A stretch of 36,064 nucleotides of DNA from Gracilimonas sp. (GTDB lineage: Bacteria; Bacteroidota; Rhodothermia; Balneolales; Balneolaceae), in NCBI GenBank assembly GCA_022450045.1, contig JAKURD010000027.1, positions 1 through 36,064 of the forward strand, read 5' to 3'. Both the position numbers and the translations under genes were made by a program. Positions within the stretch are counted from its first letter, which is position 1. Each line of letters begins with the position of its first letter. Below the pieces are notes generated by a model that worked only from the letters and a program-made list of their open reading frames with translations, was not told the origin of the DNA and did not search any database. This document shows, in pieces, positions 24,512 to 33,457 of the stretch.

Positions 24512-25849
24512 TTAGCCTGCCATAGGGCAATCATCCAGACATTTCTTGTAGGCTTTTTCCAGAATATCCAGCCCCTCGTCGATCTGTTCCTGGGTGATGG
24601 TTAGCGGCGGGCGGAAACGAACCGTATTTGGTCCACAAGCTAAGATCATCAATCCATTATTTACGCACTCTTTGATCACGTGATCACGGGCGTGTGTATT
24701 TGGAAGATCAATGGCACAGAATAATCCTTTCCCCCGTGGATTGGTGAAATATTCGTGTTTATCAACCAGCGCTTCCAATCGGGTTTGCAAGTAATTACCA
24801 ACTTTGGCGGCATTTTCTACAAGACTGTCTTCTTCGATCACATCCAGAATCCGCCCGAAGCGAACCATATCCACGAGGTTTCCGCCCCAGGTAGAGTTGA
24901 TTCTTGAAGAGACATGGAAGCAATTGGTTTTCACTTCATCCACTCTTTTAGAGGCAAGGATGCCACATACTTGAGCTTTTTTACCAAAGGCTAAAATATC
25001 AGGTCTTACATAATGCTCGTGAGCCCAGAATTTACCGGTCATACCTACCCCGGTTTGCACTTCATCATAAATAAGAAGTGCTTCATGTTTGTCGGCTAGA
25101 TCTCTAAGAGACTGATGGAATTCAGGACGGAAGTGCCGGTCACCTCCTTCACCCTGAATGGGCTCGATCAAAATTCCGGCGATGTCATCCTTATAGATCT
25201 CAAAGAACCGCTCTGCCTGTGCAATAGCCAGTTTTTCCCGAGTTTCAGTCTCAGCAATATTTTCTTTAGTAGCAGGGAAGGTCATGGCCGGACTGATTAC
25301 CCGGGGCCAGTCGAATTTAGGAAAATACTTCACTTTATTGGGTACCGTATTGGTAACCGAAAGGGTATAGCCCGTACGTCCGTGAAAAGCTTTTTCAAAA
25401 TGAAGGATCTTATGTCCTTTTTCTTCACGATATCCTTTTTCAAAATTCTTCTGAACTTTCCAGTCGAAAGCTACTTTCATTGCATTTTCAACAGCTAACG
25501 CCCCACCGGAAATAAAGAAGGAGTAGGGCATGTAGTCAGGAATTCCGACCCGGTCGAAAGACTCCATAAATCGGGCCATATCTTCCGTGTAAATATCAGA
25601 ATTGGATGGTTTGTTGATGGCAACCCGTGCTAATCGTTGAACAAAGTCATCATCACCGGCCAGTTTTGGGTGGTTCATTCCAAGAGGATTGGAAGCAAAA
25701 AAAGTAAAGAAATCGAGATAGCGTTTTCCTGATTTTGAATCGTATAAATAAGCTCCTTCACTTTCTTTCAGATCAAGCACCATTTCATAGCCATCGGTAA
25801 GCATATGCTTGCTTAAAACGGAACGTACATTTTCAGGGGTGATAGACAT
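24512..25849 (-). CDS. lat: L-lysine 6-aminotransferase
   Basis: This 445-residue class III PLP aminotransferase moves the epsilon-amino group of lysine to 2-oxoglutarate, giving allysine/piperideine-6-carboxylate. It is recognised as LAT rather than a general omega-aminotransferase by FFTFFASNPLGMNHP, FFISGGALAVENAMKVAFDW, HFEKAFHGRTGYTLS and YDEVQTGVGMTGKFWAHEHY. The Schiff-base Lys290 is in ILAFGKKAQVCGIL, and STWGGNLVDMVR follows. The start at 25849 (MSITPENV) is preferred; an in-frame ATG at 25861 would add MRDT. It is followed upstream on the same strand by ornithine aminotransferase (gap about 150 bp), so the pair probably serves basic amino acid breakdown. No aldehyde dehydrogenase lies nearby to complete a path to 2-aminoadipate. 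Confidence 0.9.
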   Translation of the reverse strand: MSITPENVRSVLSKHMLTDGYEMVLDLKESEGAYLYDSKSGKRYLDFFTFFASNPLGMNHPKLAGDDDFVQRLARVAINKPSNSDIYTEDMARFMESFDRVGIPDYMPYSFFISGGALAVENAMKVAFDWKVQKNFEKGYREEKGHKILHFEKAFHGRTGYTLSVTNTVPNKVKYFPKFDWPRVISPAMTFPATKENIAETETREKLAIAQAERFFEIYKDDIAGILIEPIQGEGGDRHFRPEFHQSLRDLADKHEALLIYDEVQTGVGMTGKFWAHEHYVRPDILAFGKKAQVCGILASKRVDEVKTNCFHVSSRINSTWGGNLVDMVRFGRILDVIEEDSLVENAAKVGNYLQTRLEALVDKHEYFTNPRGKGLFCAIDLPNTHARDHVIKECVNNGLMILACGPNTVRFRPPLTITQEQIDEGLDILEKAYKKCLDDCPMAG

Positions 25850-26001
25850 TGTATCTCGCATTTCTAACTCCGGGTCTTTTGAATTCGCTTTTTAACAAAT
25901 CTACCAAATCGCTAATTGGAGCTCAATAGCGTTTAAATTCACTAAAGTTGGAATTGCAGATTTTCTAGGTATCACCGGAGCATAGAGTGCGGTATAATAG
26001 T

Positions 26002-27264
26002 CTACTTTTTAAAGCCATTGACGGTATCTCTGATGATCTCCACACACTCCATTAATTGATCTTCTGTCATTACCAAAGGAGGGGCAAAGCGGATGATATT
26101 CCCGTGAGTAGGCTTGGCTAATAATCCATTGTCTTTTAATGCTATGCAAAACTTCCAGGCAGTATCACTTTCAGGTGAGTCATTGATAATGACCGCATTT
26201 AGTAATCCACGTCCCCTTACTTTAACAAAAAGGTCAGATTCATCAACCAGTTGTTGCATTTCATCACGGAACAGTTGACCAAGTTTTCGTGCATTTTGAG
26301 CTAATTTCTCATCTTTAACTACCTCAAGAGCTGCGATAGCCACTTTACAAGCAAGGGGATTCCCTCCATAAGTTGATCCGTGTTGTCCGGGTTTGATAAC
26401 TTCCATAATATGGTCATCAGCAAGTACAGCAGAAACAGGATAGGAGCCACCGGAAAGTGCTTTTCCTAAAATGAGGATATCCGGTTTGGTGTAAGTTTCC
26501 TGTCGCTCGCAATGACCCTGGCAGGTACAGTCTCCACAAACAGCTAACAGGCTTCCGGTTCGGGCGATGCCGGTTTGAATTTCATCGGCCATAAAAAGGA
26601 CTTCATGTTTCTTACAAAGTTCCGCCATTTTTGAGATATAGTCATCATCAGGAACAACAACTCCGGCTTCGCCCTGTATCGGTTCGGCTAAAACTCCGGC
26701 AATGTTAGGCTGTTTCAGAGCTTCCTCGAGCGCATCTATATCGTTATAGGGAATTTTGATAAATCCAGGTGTATAGGGTCCGAAGTTCTTGCGGGCATCA
26801 GGATCATTTGAAAAGGAAATGACCGTGGTAGTGCGCCCGTGGAAGTTATTCTCGAGCACAATGATTTGAGCTTCCTGCTCGGGAACCCCCTTCTTCTCAT
26901 AGGCCCACTTCCGGCAGATCTTTATGGCCGTTTCCACTCCTTCGGCCCCTGTATTCATCGGCAAAATTTTATCGAAGCCGAAATATTCAGTTACATATTT
27001 CTCGTACTCACCCAATACATTATTATAAAAGGCTCGTGAGGTAAGGCTTAATGTCTGAGCCTGCTCAGTGAGAGCTTTAGTGATCTTGGGGTGGGAGTGT
27101 CCCTGATTTACTGCTGAATAGGCGGAAAGGAAATCATAGTATTTGTTGCCTTCCGGGTCCCACACATGAACTCCCTTTCCTTTAGACAATACCACCGGCA
27201 GCGGGTGATAATTATGGGCTCCAAATTTATCTTCTAATTCTATGGCTTGTTCGCTGGTGATCAT
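26002..27264 (-). CDS. rocD: Ornithine aminotransferase
   Basis: The 420-residue class III PLP enzyme converts ornithine and 2-oxoglutarate to glutamate semialdehyde and glutamate. Motifs are [76 protein letters not shown], Schiff-base Lys268 in [16 protein letters not shown], and [15 protein letters not shown]. All are typical of RocD. The start at 27264 ([20 protein letters not shown]) matches the family; the frame is open to 27294. An unusual insert, [13 protein letters not shown] (243-255), lies between the QTGIARTG loop and the catalytic Lys, with Cys 243, 246, 248 and 252. It may bind a metal, and I recall similar inserts only in Bacteroidota homologues. It is upstream of lat on the same strand. 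Confidence 0.93.
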   Translation of the reverse strand: MITSEQAIELEDKFGAHNYHPLPVVLSKGKGVHVWDPEGNKYYDFLSAYSAVNQGHSHPKITKALTEQAQTLSLTSRAFYNNVLGEYEKYVTEYFGFDKILPMNTGAEGVETAIKICRKWAYEKKGVPEQEAQIIVLENNFHGRTTTVISFSNDPDARKNFGPYTPGFIKIPYNDIDALEEALKQPNIAGVLAEPIQGEAGVVVPDDDYISKMAELCKKHEVLFMADEIQTGIARTGSLLAVCGDCTCQGHCERQETYTKPDILILGKALSGGSYPVSAVLADDHIMEVIKPGQHGSTYGGNPLACKVAIAALEVVKDEKLAQNARKLGQLFRDEMQQLVDESDLFVKVRGRGLLNAVIINDSPESDTAWKFCIALKDNGLLAKPTHGNIIRFAPPLVMTEDQLMECVEIIRDTVNGFKK

Positions 27265-27385
27265 AAAAAATTGGGGCTTAAAATTTTTATTCAAAAATAG
27301 GGAATGAAATGGTGAAGTTTCACAAATAAACTTAAAATTGTAGTTGATATCGGATGGAGATTAGCCGTATATTAAAAGCCTTCAC

Positions 27386-27458
<73 letters not shown>

Positions 27459-27463
27459 CTCAC

Positions 27464-27495
27464 AAAAGCCTTCTGATTTAGTTCAGAAGGCTTTT
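27464..27495 (+). terminator. Intrinsic terminator after tRNA-fMet
   Basis: AAAAGCCTTCTGA (27464-27476) pairs perfectly with TCAGAAGGCTTTT (27483-27495) around a short loop, ending in a T-run. It begins 6 bp after the tRNA. The GIY-YIG gene begins 29 bp later and so probably has its own promoter or depends on read-through. Confidence 0.85.
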
Positions 27496-27523
27496 GTTAT
27501 ATTCGGGAGAAAATCGGGAATTT

Positions 27524-27778
27524 ATGTTCACTGTTTACGCTCTATACTCACCTTCGCATCAAAAGATCTACATTGGGTACACATCAAACCTGGAGCAACG
27601 CCTGCTTTCTCATAACTCATTAGGTAAAAAAGGCTGGACCATCAAATACCGCCCATGGAAATTAGCTTATACTGAGGAGTTTGAGACCAAGAAAGAAGCC
27701 ATGCTCAGAGAAAAACAGCTTAAATCAGCCAAAGGACGGGAGTATATCTGGGAGGTTGTTAAAGAAAAATTCAATTAG
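27524..27778 (+). CDS. Small GIY-YIG nuclease domain protein
   Basis: The 84-residue protein is a single GIY-YIG domain: FTVYALYSPSHQKIYIGYTS (VY at 4-5, YIG at 16-18), conserved Arg26 in LEQRLLSH, WKLAYTEEF, and ETKKEAMLREKQLKSAKGRE with the probable metal-binding Glu63. It resembles the UPF0213/YhbQ type with no DNA-binding domain. The start at 27524 (MFTVYALY) is chosen since the frame upstream runs into the tRNA terminator. The TAG stop lies right at the edge of a duplicated tRNA fragment (27779). The gene sits between a real initiator tRNA and that remnant, and part of it is itself duplicated further on. It may be a selfish tRNA-linked nuclease; its cellular role is unknown. Confidence 0.85.
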   Translation: MFTVYALYSPSHQKIYIGYTSNLEQRLLSHNSLGKKGWTIKYRPWKLAYTEEFETKKEAMLREKQLKSAKGREYIWEVVKEKFN

Positions 27779-27859
27779 GCTCGTCGGGCTCTTATCCGCC
27801 GATTGGCGGACGCAGGTTCGAATCCAACTATAATCCGACCACCGGCGGGGCCCGCCACT
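27779..27859 (+). pseudogene. Degenerate second copy of the tRNA-fMet 3' half
   Basis: GCTCGTCGGGCTC (27779-27791) is identical to 27407-27419 in the real tRNA. AGGTTCGAATCC (27814-27825) is identical to the T arm, and CCCGCCACT (27851-27859) is identical to the acceptor 3' end plus flank. Between them the anticodon 3' arm is replaced by a TCCGCCGATTGGCGGA palindrome, and about 20 extra bases split the T arm from the acceptor. The 5' acceptor arm and D stem start are absent, so it cannot be a working tRNA. Confidence 0.8.
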
Positions 27860-27864
27860 ATCAC

Positions 27865-27897
27865 AAAGCCTTTCGATTCAGTTCGGAAGGCTTTTTT
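27865..27897 (+). terminator. Duplicated copy of the tRNA terminator
   Basis: AAAGCCTTTCGATTCAG-TTCGGAAGGCTTT plus a T-run is a slightly diverged copy of the hairpin at 27464-27495, in the same position relative to the tRNA remnant. Compensating changes keep the stem (CGA/TCG in place of TGA/TCA), so it probably still ends transcription of the GIY-YIG gene. Confidence 0.75.
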
Positions 27898-27918
27898 TAT
27901 GTCTAATAATTTTTCGCG

Positions 27919-27984
27919 GGAATTTAGTTTACTATGTAGGTACTGTAATCACCTTCTCATCAAAAGATTTACATTGGGTACACC
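27919..27984 (+). pseudogene. Truncated duplicate of the GIY-YIG gene 5' end
   Basis: GGGAATTTAGTTTACTATGT followed by TCACCTTCTCATCAAAAGAT, TTACATTGGGTACACC aligns with the first ~60 bp of the GIY-YIG gene (27515-27583: TCACCTTCGCATCAAAAGAT, CTACATTGGGTACAC). The start codon is lost, indels shift the frame, and similarity stops after about 65 bp. Confidence 0.75.
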
Positions 27985-27989
27985 TTGAC

Positions 27990-28626
27990 TCAAATAGCCT
28001 AATTACAATATGTACCTATTCCTTATTCGGATTGGAAACGGGTAACCTCCAACTGCTATTCTATCCGGCAACTGAACATGGACTTGATACCTATTATTTA
28101 TATAGCTATTAATTGAACTTTCAAGCCGCTGGCGAAAGGCTCAAAGATACATTGAAGAAGGAATTGGAATAGTGTGTAAATACTTAAATCATACTCAATA
28201 ATTGTATCACTTAAAAAAAATCAGGGACAGTTGAGCAGCAGATTAATCTTTACACAACAATAATTCAGACAAATCTTTCTTTTTTAGAAACTTACAATCA
28301 AGAAATTCTAAAATGATAATGGAGACTTCCTTTTCTAATGGATTTAAATTTTTGTAAAATTCATTTGTTTAGATGCCAGCCTCGATTTTGACACTCTTTT
28401 TATGAACGATGTGGCAATTAAAGACAAGAATTATAACTACTTAATATTATTTAAAGGCAGTTAAGGTGTTTCAAATCAGTGATATAATAAACAGGTATAA
28501 AAGGTTGGTTTATTATATTAAAGTTTTGTAAAATTCCACTCGCCATGCAATAATTTTTATTATCTGCATGAAGTACAAGCTACTAAAGCTTAAACTACTT
28601 AATCAAAACATGTAAAGAGGTAATGT
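27990..28626. other. Non-coding space before the susC gene
   Basis: About 640 bp without a supported gene. The left half has scattered, frame-broken peptide-like stretches (for example GERLKDTLKKELE ending near 28172) that may be decayed coding DNA. The right half is AT-rich leader DNA for the SusC gene. A ribosome site AAAGAGG lies 8 bp before the ATG at 28627. I cannot identify a certain promoter. Confidence 0.4.
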
Positions 28627-31600
28627 ATGTATAGAAAGCTACTACCAGTAATAATATTTGTCGGACTATTATCGACAAGTCTTTTTGCACAATCTGGTTC
28701 AGTTGTTGGTGTCATAACAGATCAAAACAGTGACCCACTACCAGCAGTAACAGTGCAAATAGTTGAACTCAACAGAGGAACCGCAACTAATATTGATGGG
28801 GAATACACAATCAGTGGTGTCCCATCTGGAACTTATACCCTTAGAGCCAGTTTCGTCGGGTACAGAACGTTTGAAACTTCCATTAATGTCGGGAGCGGAG
28901 AGCTTGTACAAGATATAACTTTGAGAATGGATGTTCTTGGCTTGGATGATGTGGTTGTAAGTGCCCTTGGTTTTGAAACCAACGCTGATCAATCAGGAAA
29001 TTCCAGTTCTCAAGTTGGTGGTCAAACAATAGCGGGAAGTGGTGAGACAGATGTTGTTTCTGGGCTTTCTGCTAAAACAGCCGGTGTTAATATTGTAAGT
29101 ACATCCGGCGATCCCGGTGCTGCTTCCAGAATTTTAATCCGTGGTGCAAATACCATTACAGGGGACAACGAACCCTTATTTATTGTTGATGGTATTCCTG
29201 TTTTTAACTCATCAATTGGTTCCGGGACAGCCGGTGTTGCACAGCAATCACGTATCAATGATATAAATCCGGATGATATAGAGTCAGTAAGGATTCTGAA
29301 AGGTCCATCAGCTGCTGCAGTATGGGGTTCGCGTGCTGCTAACGGTGTGGTAATTATTGAAACCAAATCAGGTAAGCAAGTTGCTTCAGATAGAAAAGTT
29401 GCTATTACATTCACATCAAGCCTTTCTTTTGATGAATTGAATAAAACTCAAGACCTTCAAACTAAATATGGTCAGGGATTTGGCGGAGCTTATGGTTTTG
29501 GCAGCGCATTTTCATATGGGGATAAGATTGCAGATCGTCCGGGTGGACAAGATGTAATGGATACCTCTCCCGGTAATGCATACATTGGTCCTGATGGAAA
29601 AACGTACGGTCGTATAATTGAGAAAAACTCCCGGCAAACATATGATCATTCAAGTAATATGTTTCAAACCGGCTTAAAGTTCGATAACTCATTATCCATC
29701 AGTGGTGGTGATGAGAACGGAACTTTTTATTTGAGTGCATCTAATTTAAACCAGGAAGGTATTATACTGGATAACAGTAATTATCAAAGAACAGCATTTC
29801 GTGCTAATACAACACGATATTTTGATAAGCTGACAACTACGGTGAATGCTGCATACAGTAAAGTGGAAGCCGATCGTGTTCAGCAAGGGTCTAACGTTTC
29901 CGGTCTTTTATTGGGTGGATATCGTACAGCACCAGATTTTGACAATAGTATATATACTGTTGATTACATAAGCGCTGATGGTAGTATTATACCGGACCGG
30001 CATAGAAGTTACCGTAATCCACTTGGAGCAGGAACTACTCCTATTTATGATAACCCATTGTGGACGATTGAAAACGTAAATGATAAGACGTCTGTTGATA
30101 GACTGTCAGGAAGTACCGAACTTTCTTATGATGCTTCGTCAACGTTCAATATAACACATCGGCTGGGTTTAGATTATTATTCGGATCGACGGTATACTTT
30201 GTTTCCTATTTATGCCGCAGGTAACCCGACTGGTGCCCTGACCGAGCAGACTTTATCACAATTTCAAATTAATTCTGATTTAATTGCCCGGGCTTCTCAC
30301 ACATTCAGTAGTGATTTATCGGGATCTGCTTTGGTAGGTTGGAATATAAATCAGAGGAACTTTGATAACTTAGGCGCAAGCTCATCAGATGTAATTCTGT
30401 CAACATTTCCTCGAGATGTATCCAATTATGTAAGTAAAAATCCATTTCAGTCAAGATCAACAGTAAGAACCTCTGCATTATATGCAGTATTGAATATGAC
30501 CTTTTATGATCAACTGTTTCTGGAGCTGACCGGACGTTCTGAAAGTGCTTCTACATTCGGACCGGAAACGGATAATACTTTCTTTTACCCTTCCGCTAGT
30601 TTAGCATGGCAATTTACCAAGTTGGACGCTTTCAGTGATTTAAACTGGCTAAGCTTTGGTAAGCTGAGAGCTTCTTATGGTGAAGCTGGAATTCAGCCCG
30701 GGCCTTACAATACATCTACTAACTTCTTTCAAGGAGCATTTACAAGTAGTTGGGGCGATGGGTTAAATCCGGAAGCATACGGCGGTGGATTCGCAAGAAC
30801 ATCATCTGCTGGTAACCCGAAACTTCAGGTTGAGCGAACTTCAGAATTCGAAGTAGGAACAGACCTTAGATTCTTTGATGACAGAGTTAATTTAGGATTA
30901 ACTTATTATCAAACTGAAACTACAGATGCGATCTTAGCGGTAACAAGGCCTCCATCTACCGGTTTTTCTTCTCAGGTTGCAAATGCAGCTTCTCTCGAAA
31001 ACAAAGGGTTTGAAGCTGAGCTTGAAATCGAGGCCGTCAGAGCCAGAGACTTTAGCTGGATCATCTCGGGTAACTGGTCGACAAATGAGAATACTGTAAC
31101 CTCTCTTGCCGGTGCGAAGGAAGTTGGTTTAGCTGGTTTCACGGGATCAACTTCTTCAGCCGTAGTAGGCGAGCCATATGGTGTGCTTTTTGGCGGCCAA
31201 TGGAGAAGAGCAAGTGAATTTCCCTTAAGCGCTACTGAAGAGGGAAATGGTTTCACTGTCGGTAATGAAGGCATTGTACTAGATGACAACGGTTTCCGAG
31301 TACAAGCAGATGAAGAAGGTGTTGTAGCAGATCCTAATGCTGATTGGAGAGCCGGTATTGGTTCTACCTTTAATTATAAAAATATCAGCTTAAATATATT
31401 AGTTGATATTAAAGCAGGTGGTGATGTTTGGAACGGTACGAAAGGAGCTTTGTACTACTTTGGACGAAGTGGAGATCAAGATGTCGAAACAACTATTACT
31501 GCTGATGAAGCTAATAACTTAGTCAACTATTTTGGCCTTGATGCCGCCACAGCAGATAATTTTGGATATGGTACTTATAGCCAAAACTCTGATGGCAGCT

Positions 31601-31965
31601 GGACATTCCGAGGTACAGTTGAAGACTTTGGAGCCGGCCCGGTTATAGTAGACGATTCCTATTATTGGGGTGGTCCCGGATCTGGCTTTACCGGTCCTTT
31701 CGAGCAATTTATCGAGGACGGCAGCTATGTAAGACTGAGAGAAGTAGGAATCGGTTATACGCTGAATTCCGAACGTTTCAGGGATATGACAGGTCTTTCA
31801 TCTGTAAGTTTATCAGCAAAAGGCAGAAATTTGTTGCTTTTCACTGACTATAGCGGAATTGATCCTGAAACTAATCTTACAGGTGCCTCCAATGGTTTCG
31901 GTCTGGATTATTTTCAAAATCCAAATACCAGATCCTGGTTCTTTACTTTAAAAATTAATTACTAA
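28627..31965 (+). CDS. SusC/RagA-family TonB-linked outer membrane protein
   Basis: The 1112-residue outer-membrane transporter has a signal peptide (MYRKLLPVIIFVGLLSTSLF-AQ) and a CarboxypepD_reg-like domain at about 24-108 (GSVVGVITDQNSDPLPAVTV, NIDGEYTISGVPSGTYTL). A TonB plug at about 120-250 follows (AGVNIVSTSGDPGAASRILI, FIVDGIPV, VRILKGPSAAAVWGSRAANG with VVIIETKSG), then a long barrel ending RSWFFTLKINY. SusC proteins import oligosaccharides or peptides across the outer membrane with energy from TonB, while the partner SusD lipoprotein acts as a lid. The SusD gene follows 18 bp downstream. A good ribosome site (AAAGAGG) supports the start. No glycoside hydrolase, sulfatase or peptidase is beside it, so the substrate is open. 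The gene is complete. Confidence 0.95.
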   Translation: MYRKLLPVIIFVGLLSTSLFAQSGSVVGVITDQNSDPLPAVTVQIVELNRGTATNIDGEYTISGVPSGTYTLRASFVGYRTFETSINVGSGELVQDITLRMDVLGLDDVVVSALGFETNADQSGNSSSQVGGQTIAGSGETDVVSGLSAKTAGVNIVSTSGDPGAASRILIRGANTITGDNEPLFIVDGIPVFNSSIGSGTAGVAQQSRINDINPDDIESVRILKGPSAAAVWGSRAANGVVIIETKSGKQVASDRKVAITFTSSLSFDELNKTQDLQTKYGQGFGGAYGFGSAFSYGDKIADRPGGQDVMDTSPGNAYIGPDGKTYGRIIEKNSRQTYDHSSNMFQTGLKFDNSLSISGGDENGTFYLSASNLNQEGIILDNSNYQRTAFRANTTRYFDKLTTTVNAAYSKVEADRVQQGSNVSGLLLGGYRTAPDFDNSIYTVDYISADGSIIPDRHRSYRNPLGAGTTPIYDNPLWTIENVNDKTSVDRLSGSTELSYDASSTFNITHRLGLDYYSDRRYTLFPIYAAGNPTGALTEQTLSQFQINSDLIARASHTFSSDLSGSALVGWNINQRNFDNLGASSSDVILSTFPRDVSNYVSKNPFQSRSTVRTSALYAVLNMTFYDQLFLELTGRSESASTFGPETDNTFFYPSASLAWQFTKLDAFSDLNWLSFGKLRASYGEAGIQPGPYNTSTNFFQGAFTSSWGDGLNPEAYGGGFARTSSAGNPKLQVERTSEFEVGTDLRFFDDRVNLGLTYYQTETTDAILAVTRPPSTGFSSQVANAASLENKGFEAELEIEAVRARDFSWIISGNWSTNENTVTSLAGAKEVGLAGFTGSTSSAVVGEPYGVLFGGQWRRASEFPLSATEEGNGFTVGNEGIVLDDNGFRVQADEEGVVADPNADWRAGIGSTFNYKNISLNILVDIKAGGDVWNGTKGALYYFGRSGDQDVETTITADEANNLVNYFGLDAATADNFGYGTYSQNSDGSWTFRGTVEDFGAGPVIVDDSYYWGGPGSGFTGPFEQFIEDGSYVRLREVGIGYTLNSERFRDMTGLSSVSLSAKGRNLLLFTDYSGIDPETNLTGASNGFGLDYFQNPNTRSWFFTLKINY

Positions 31966-31983
31966 GAAATTAATCATACAGAT

Positions 31984-33369
31984 ATGTTAAAAAACAGAAA
32001 ATATTTTTTGATAGTACTGCTTATAGCAGGTATGATCGGGTGTGATGCAGTAAATACGTCATTTACTGATGGATATTCCGATGATCCAAATAATCCAACT
32101 AATGCCCCTGGAGATCAAGTATTTAGTGCAGGGCAAATAGCAACTATAGTTTTCCTTGAGTCACATACTGCCCGAATAACCAGTATGTGGTCACAATACT
32201 TTACCGGCCAAGACCGACAATATACGGCGTTGTATCAATACACAATTCAGGGCGGTACGGAATTTGACAGTAATTGGTTTTTAGCCTATACCCGGGCATT
32301 AACCAATCTTCAAATTGCCCGAGAAAAGTATAATGAAAGGGATATCGTTCCTGAAGTTAACGTAGCAGCAACTAAAGTACTGGAAGCACTGGTAATGGGA
32401 CAAGTAGCTGCACTGTGGGGAGACGTTCCTTACAGAGAAGCCAACAACCCTGATGAATTCCCAGAACCTTCTTATGATCCACAAGCTCAGGTATACAGCG
32501 ACATTAACACACTACTTGATGAAGCAATAGCTACTTTTGGAAGTACTACTGCTGCAGTATCTAATGATGTCACGTCCTTAGATGGATCAAATGATAAATG
32601 GCTTAAAGTAGCTTACACTTTAAAAGCAAGATATCTGATGCATGTTGGGGATTACACAGGAGCAGCAGCAGCAGCAGCAAATGGTATTGATGCTGATGAC
32701 GGAAGTGGAGACATGTTAGCACTTCATGGAACCGAAACTAATCGTAACATGAACCTATATCATAATTTCGCTGTACAGCAGCGTTCAGGTTATATGAGAG
32801 CGGCTGATTCCCATTCTGCAGTAATGTTAGAAACTGGTGATAACGCTAAAACATCCGAAGCTGACAGATATGCTTATTACTATGATGGAACCGGTGCTGA
32901 TAGAGATCTAAACCTGACTAATGGTTTTGCCGCCCCAGGTGCTTCTTTTCCAATAGCTACTTACCTGGAAAATGAATTGATCATTGCTGAGGTTGAAGCG
33001 AGAAAAAATACCGTCGCCGGGGATAATAATGCTATTGCAGCATTAAATAATACCCGAGGATACCTCAATAATGAATACGGTGCTGGTAATTATGATGATC
33101 TTACAGTACTGGATTTCCAAGCTGGCGGTGTTTATGCCGGTACTACTATCTTACAACATGTGTATAATTGGACGTACCTTTCATATATAGGACAAATTGA
33201 AGGATATAATTTCCTAAGAAGAATTGATTTTTCAGTTGATGGCTTAACTCCTGTCACTGGTTCTCAATTTCCCTTGAGATTTATCTATCCTCAATCTGAA
33301 AGAAATGCAAACTCAAATATTCCAAGTCCGACACCTGGTTCATTTGATGCAACTCCTGTTAATTCATAA
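31984..33369 (+). CDS. SusD/RagB-family surface lipoprotein
   Basis: The 461-residue lipoprotein has a type II signal with lipobox Cys20 (LLIAGMIGC), then the start of the SusD_2-type fold: DDPNNPTNAPGDQVFSAGQI, TSMWSQYFTGQDRQYTALYQ. TPR-like helices follow: VLEALVMGQVAALWGDVPY, QVYSDINTLLDEAIATF, WLKVAYTLKARYLMHVGDY and FPIATYLENELIIAEVEARK. The C-terminus has RFIYPQSERNANSNIPSP. It is predicted to sit on the cell surface as the substrate-binding lid of the SusC barrel encoded immediately upstream. The Ala run GAAAAAANG near residue 226 is coded by repeated GCA codons. A strong terminator lies 33 bp after the stop. Confidence 0.93.
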   Translation: MLKNRKYFLIVLLIAGMIGCDAVNTSFTDGYSDDPNNPTNAPGDQVFSAGQIATIVFLESHTARITSMWSQYFTGQDRQYTALYQYTIQGGTEFDSNWFLAYTRALTNLQIAREKYNERDIVPEVNVAATKVLEALVMGQVAALWGDVPYREANNPDEFPEPSYDPQAQVYSDINTLLDEAIATFGSTTAAVSNDVTSLDGSNDKWLKVAYTLKARYLMHVGDYTGAAAAAANGIDADDGSGDMLALHGTETNRNMNLYHNFAVQQRSGYMRAADSHSAVMLETGDNAKTSEADRYAYYYDGTGADRDLNLTNGFAAPGASFPIATYLENELIIAEVEARKNTVAGDNNAIAALNNTRGYLNNEYGAGNYDDLTVLDFQAGGVYAGTTILQHVYNWTYLSYIGQIEGYNFLRRIDFSVDGLTPVTGSQFPLRFIYPQSERNANSNIPSPTPGSFDATPVNS

Positions 33370-33401
33370 TATTTAAGTATTAAATATAGTATTTAACGCA
33401 G

Positions 33402-33437
33402 AAGCCCCGCACATTAATAATGTGCGGGGCTTTTTTA
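33402..33437 (+). terminator. Intrinsic terminator of the susCD operon
   Basis: AAGCCCCGCACAT and ATGTGCGGGGCTT form a perfect GC-rich stem with a small TA-rich loop, followed by TTTTTTATTA. It lies 33 bp after the susD stop and 20 bp before the IS630 left end. Confidence 0.92.
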
Positions 33438-33457
33438 TTATAGGGTTGTCTTATCTA

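Noticed and set aside
27779..27859. Second functional tRNA gene
   Set aside because: The 5' acceptor arm and the D stem start are missing, the anticodon arm is replaced by a palindrome, and the T arm is separated from the acceptor by extra bases.
27803..27988. 61-codon plus-strand gene after the GIY-YIG gene
   Set aside because: It runs through the duplicated tRNA remnant and terminator; the product has no sensible features.
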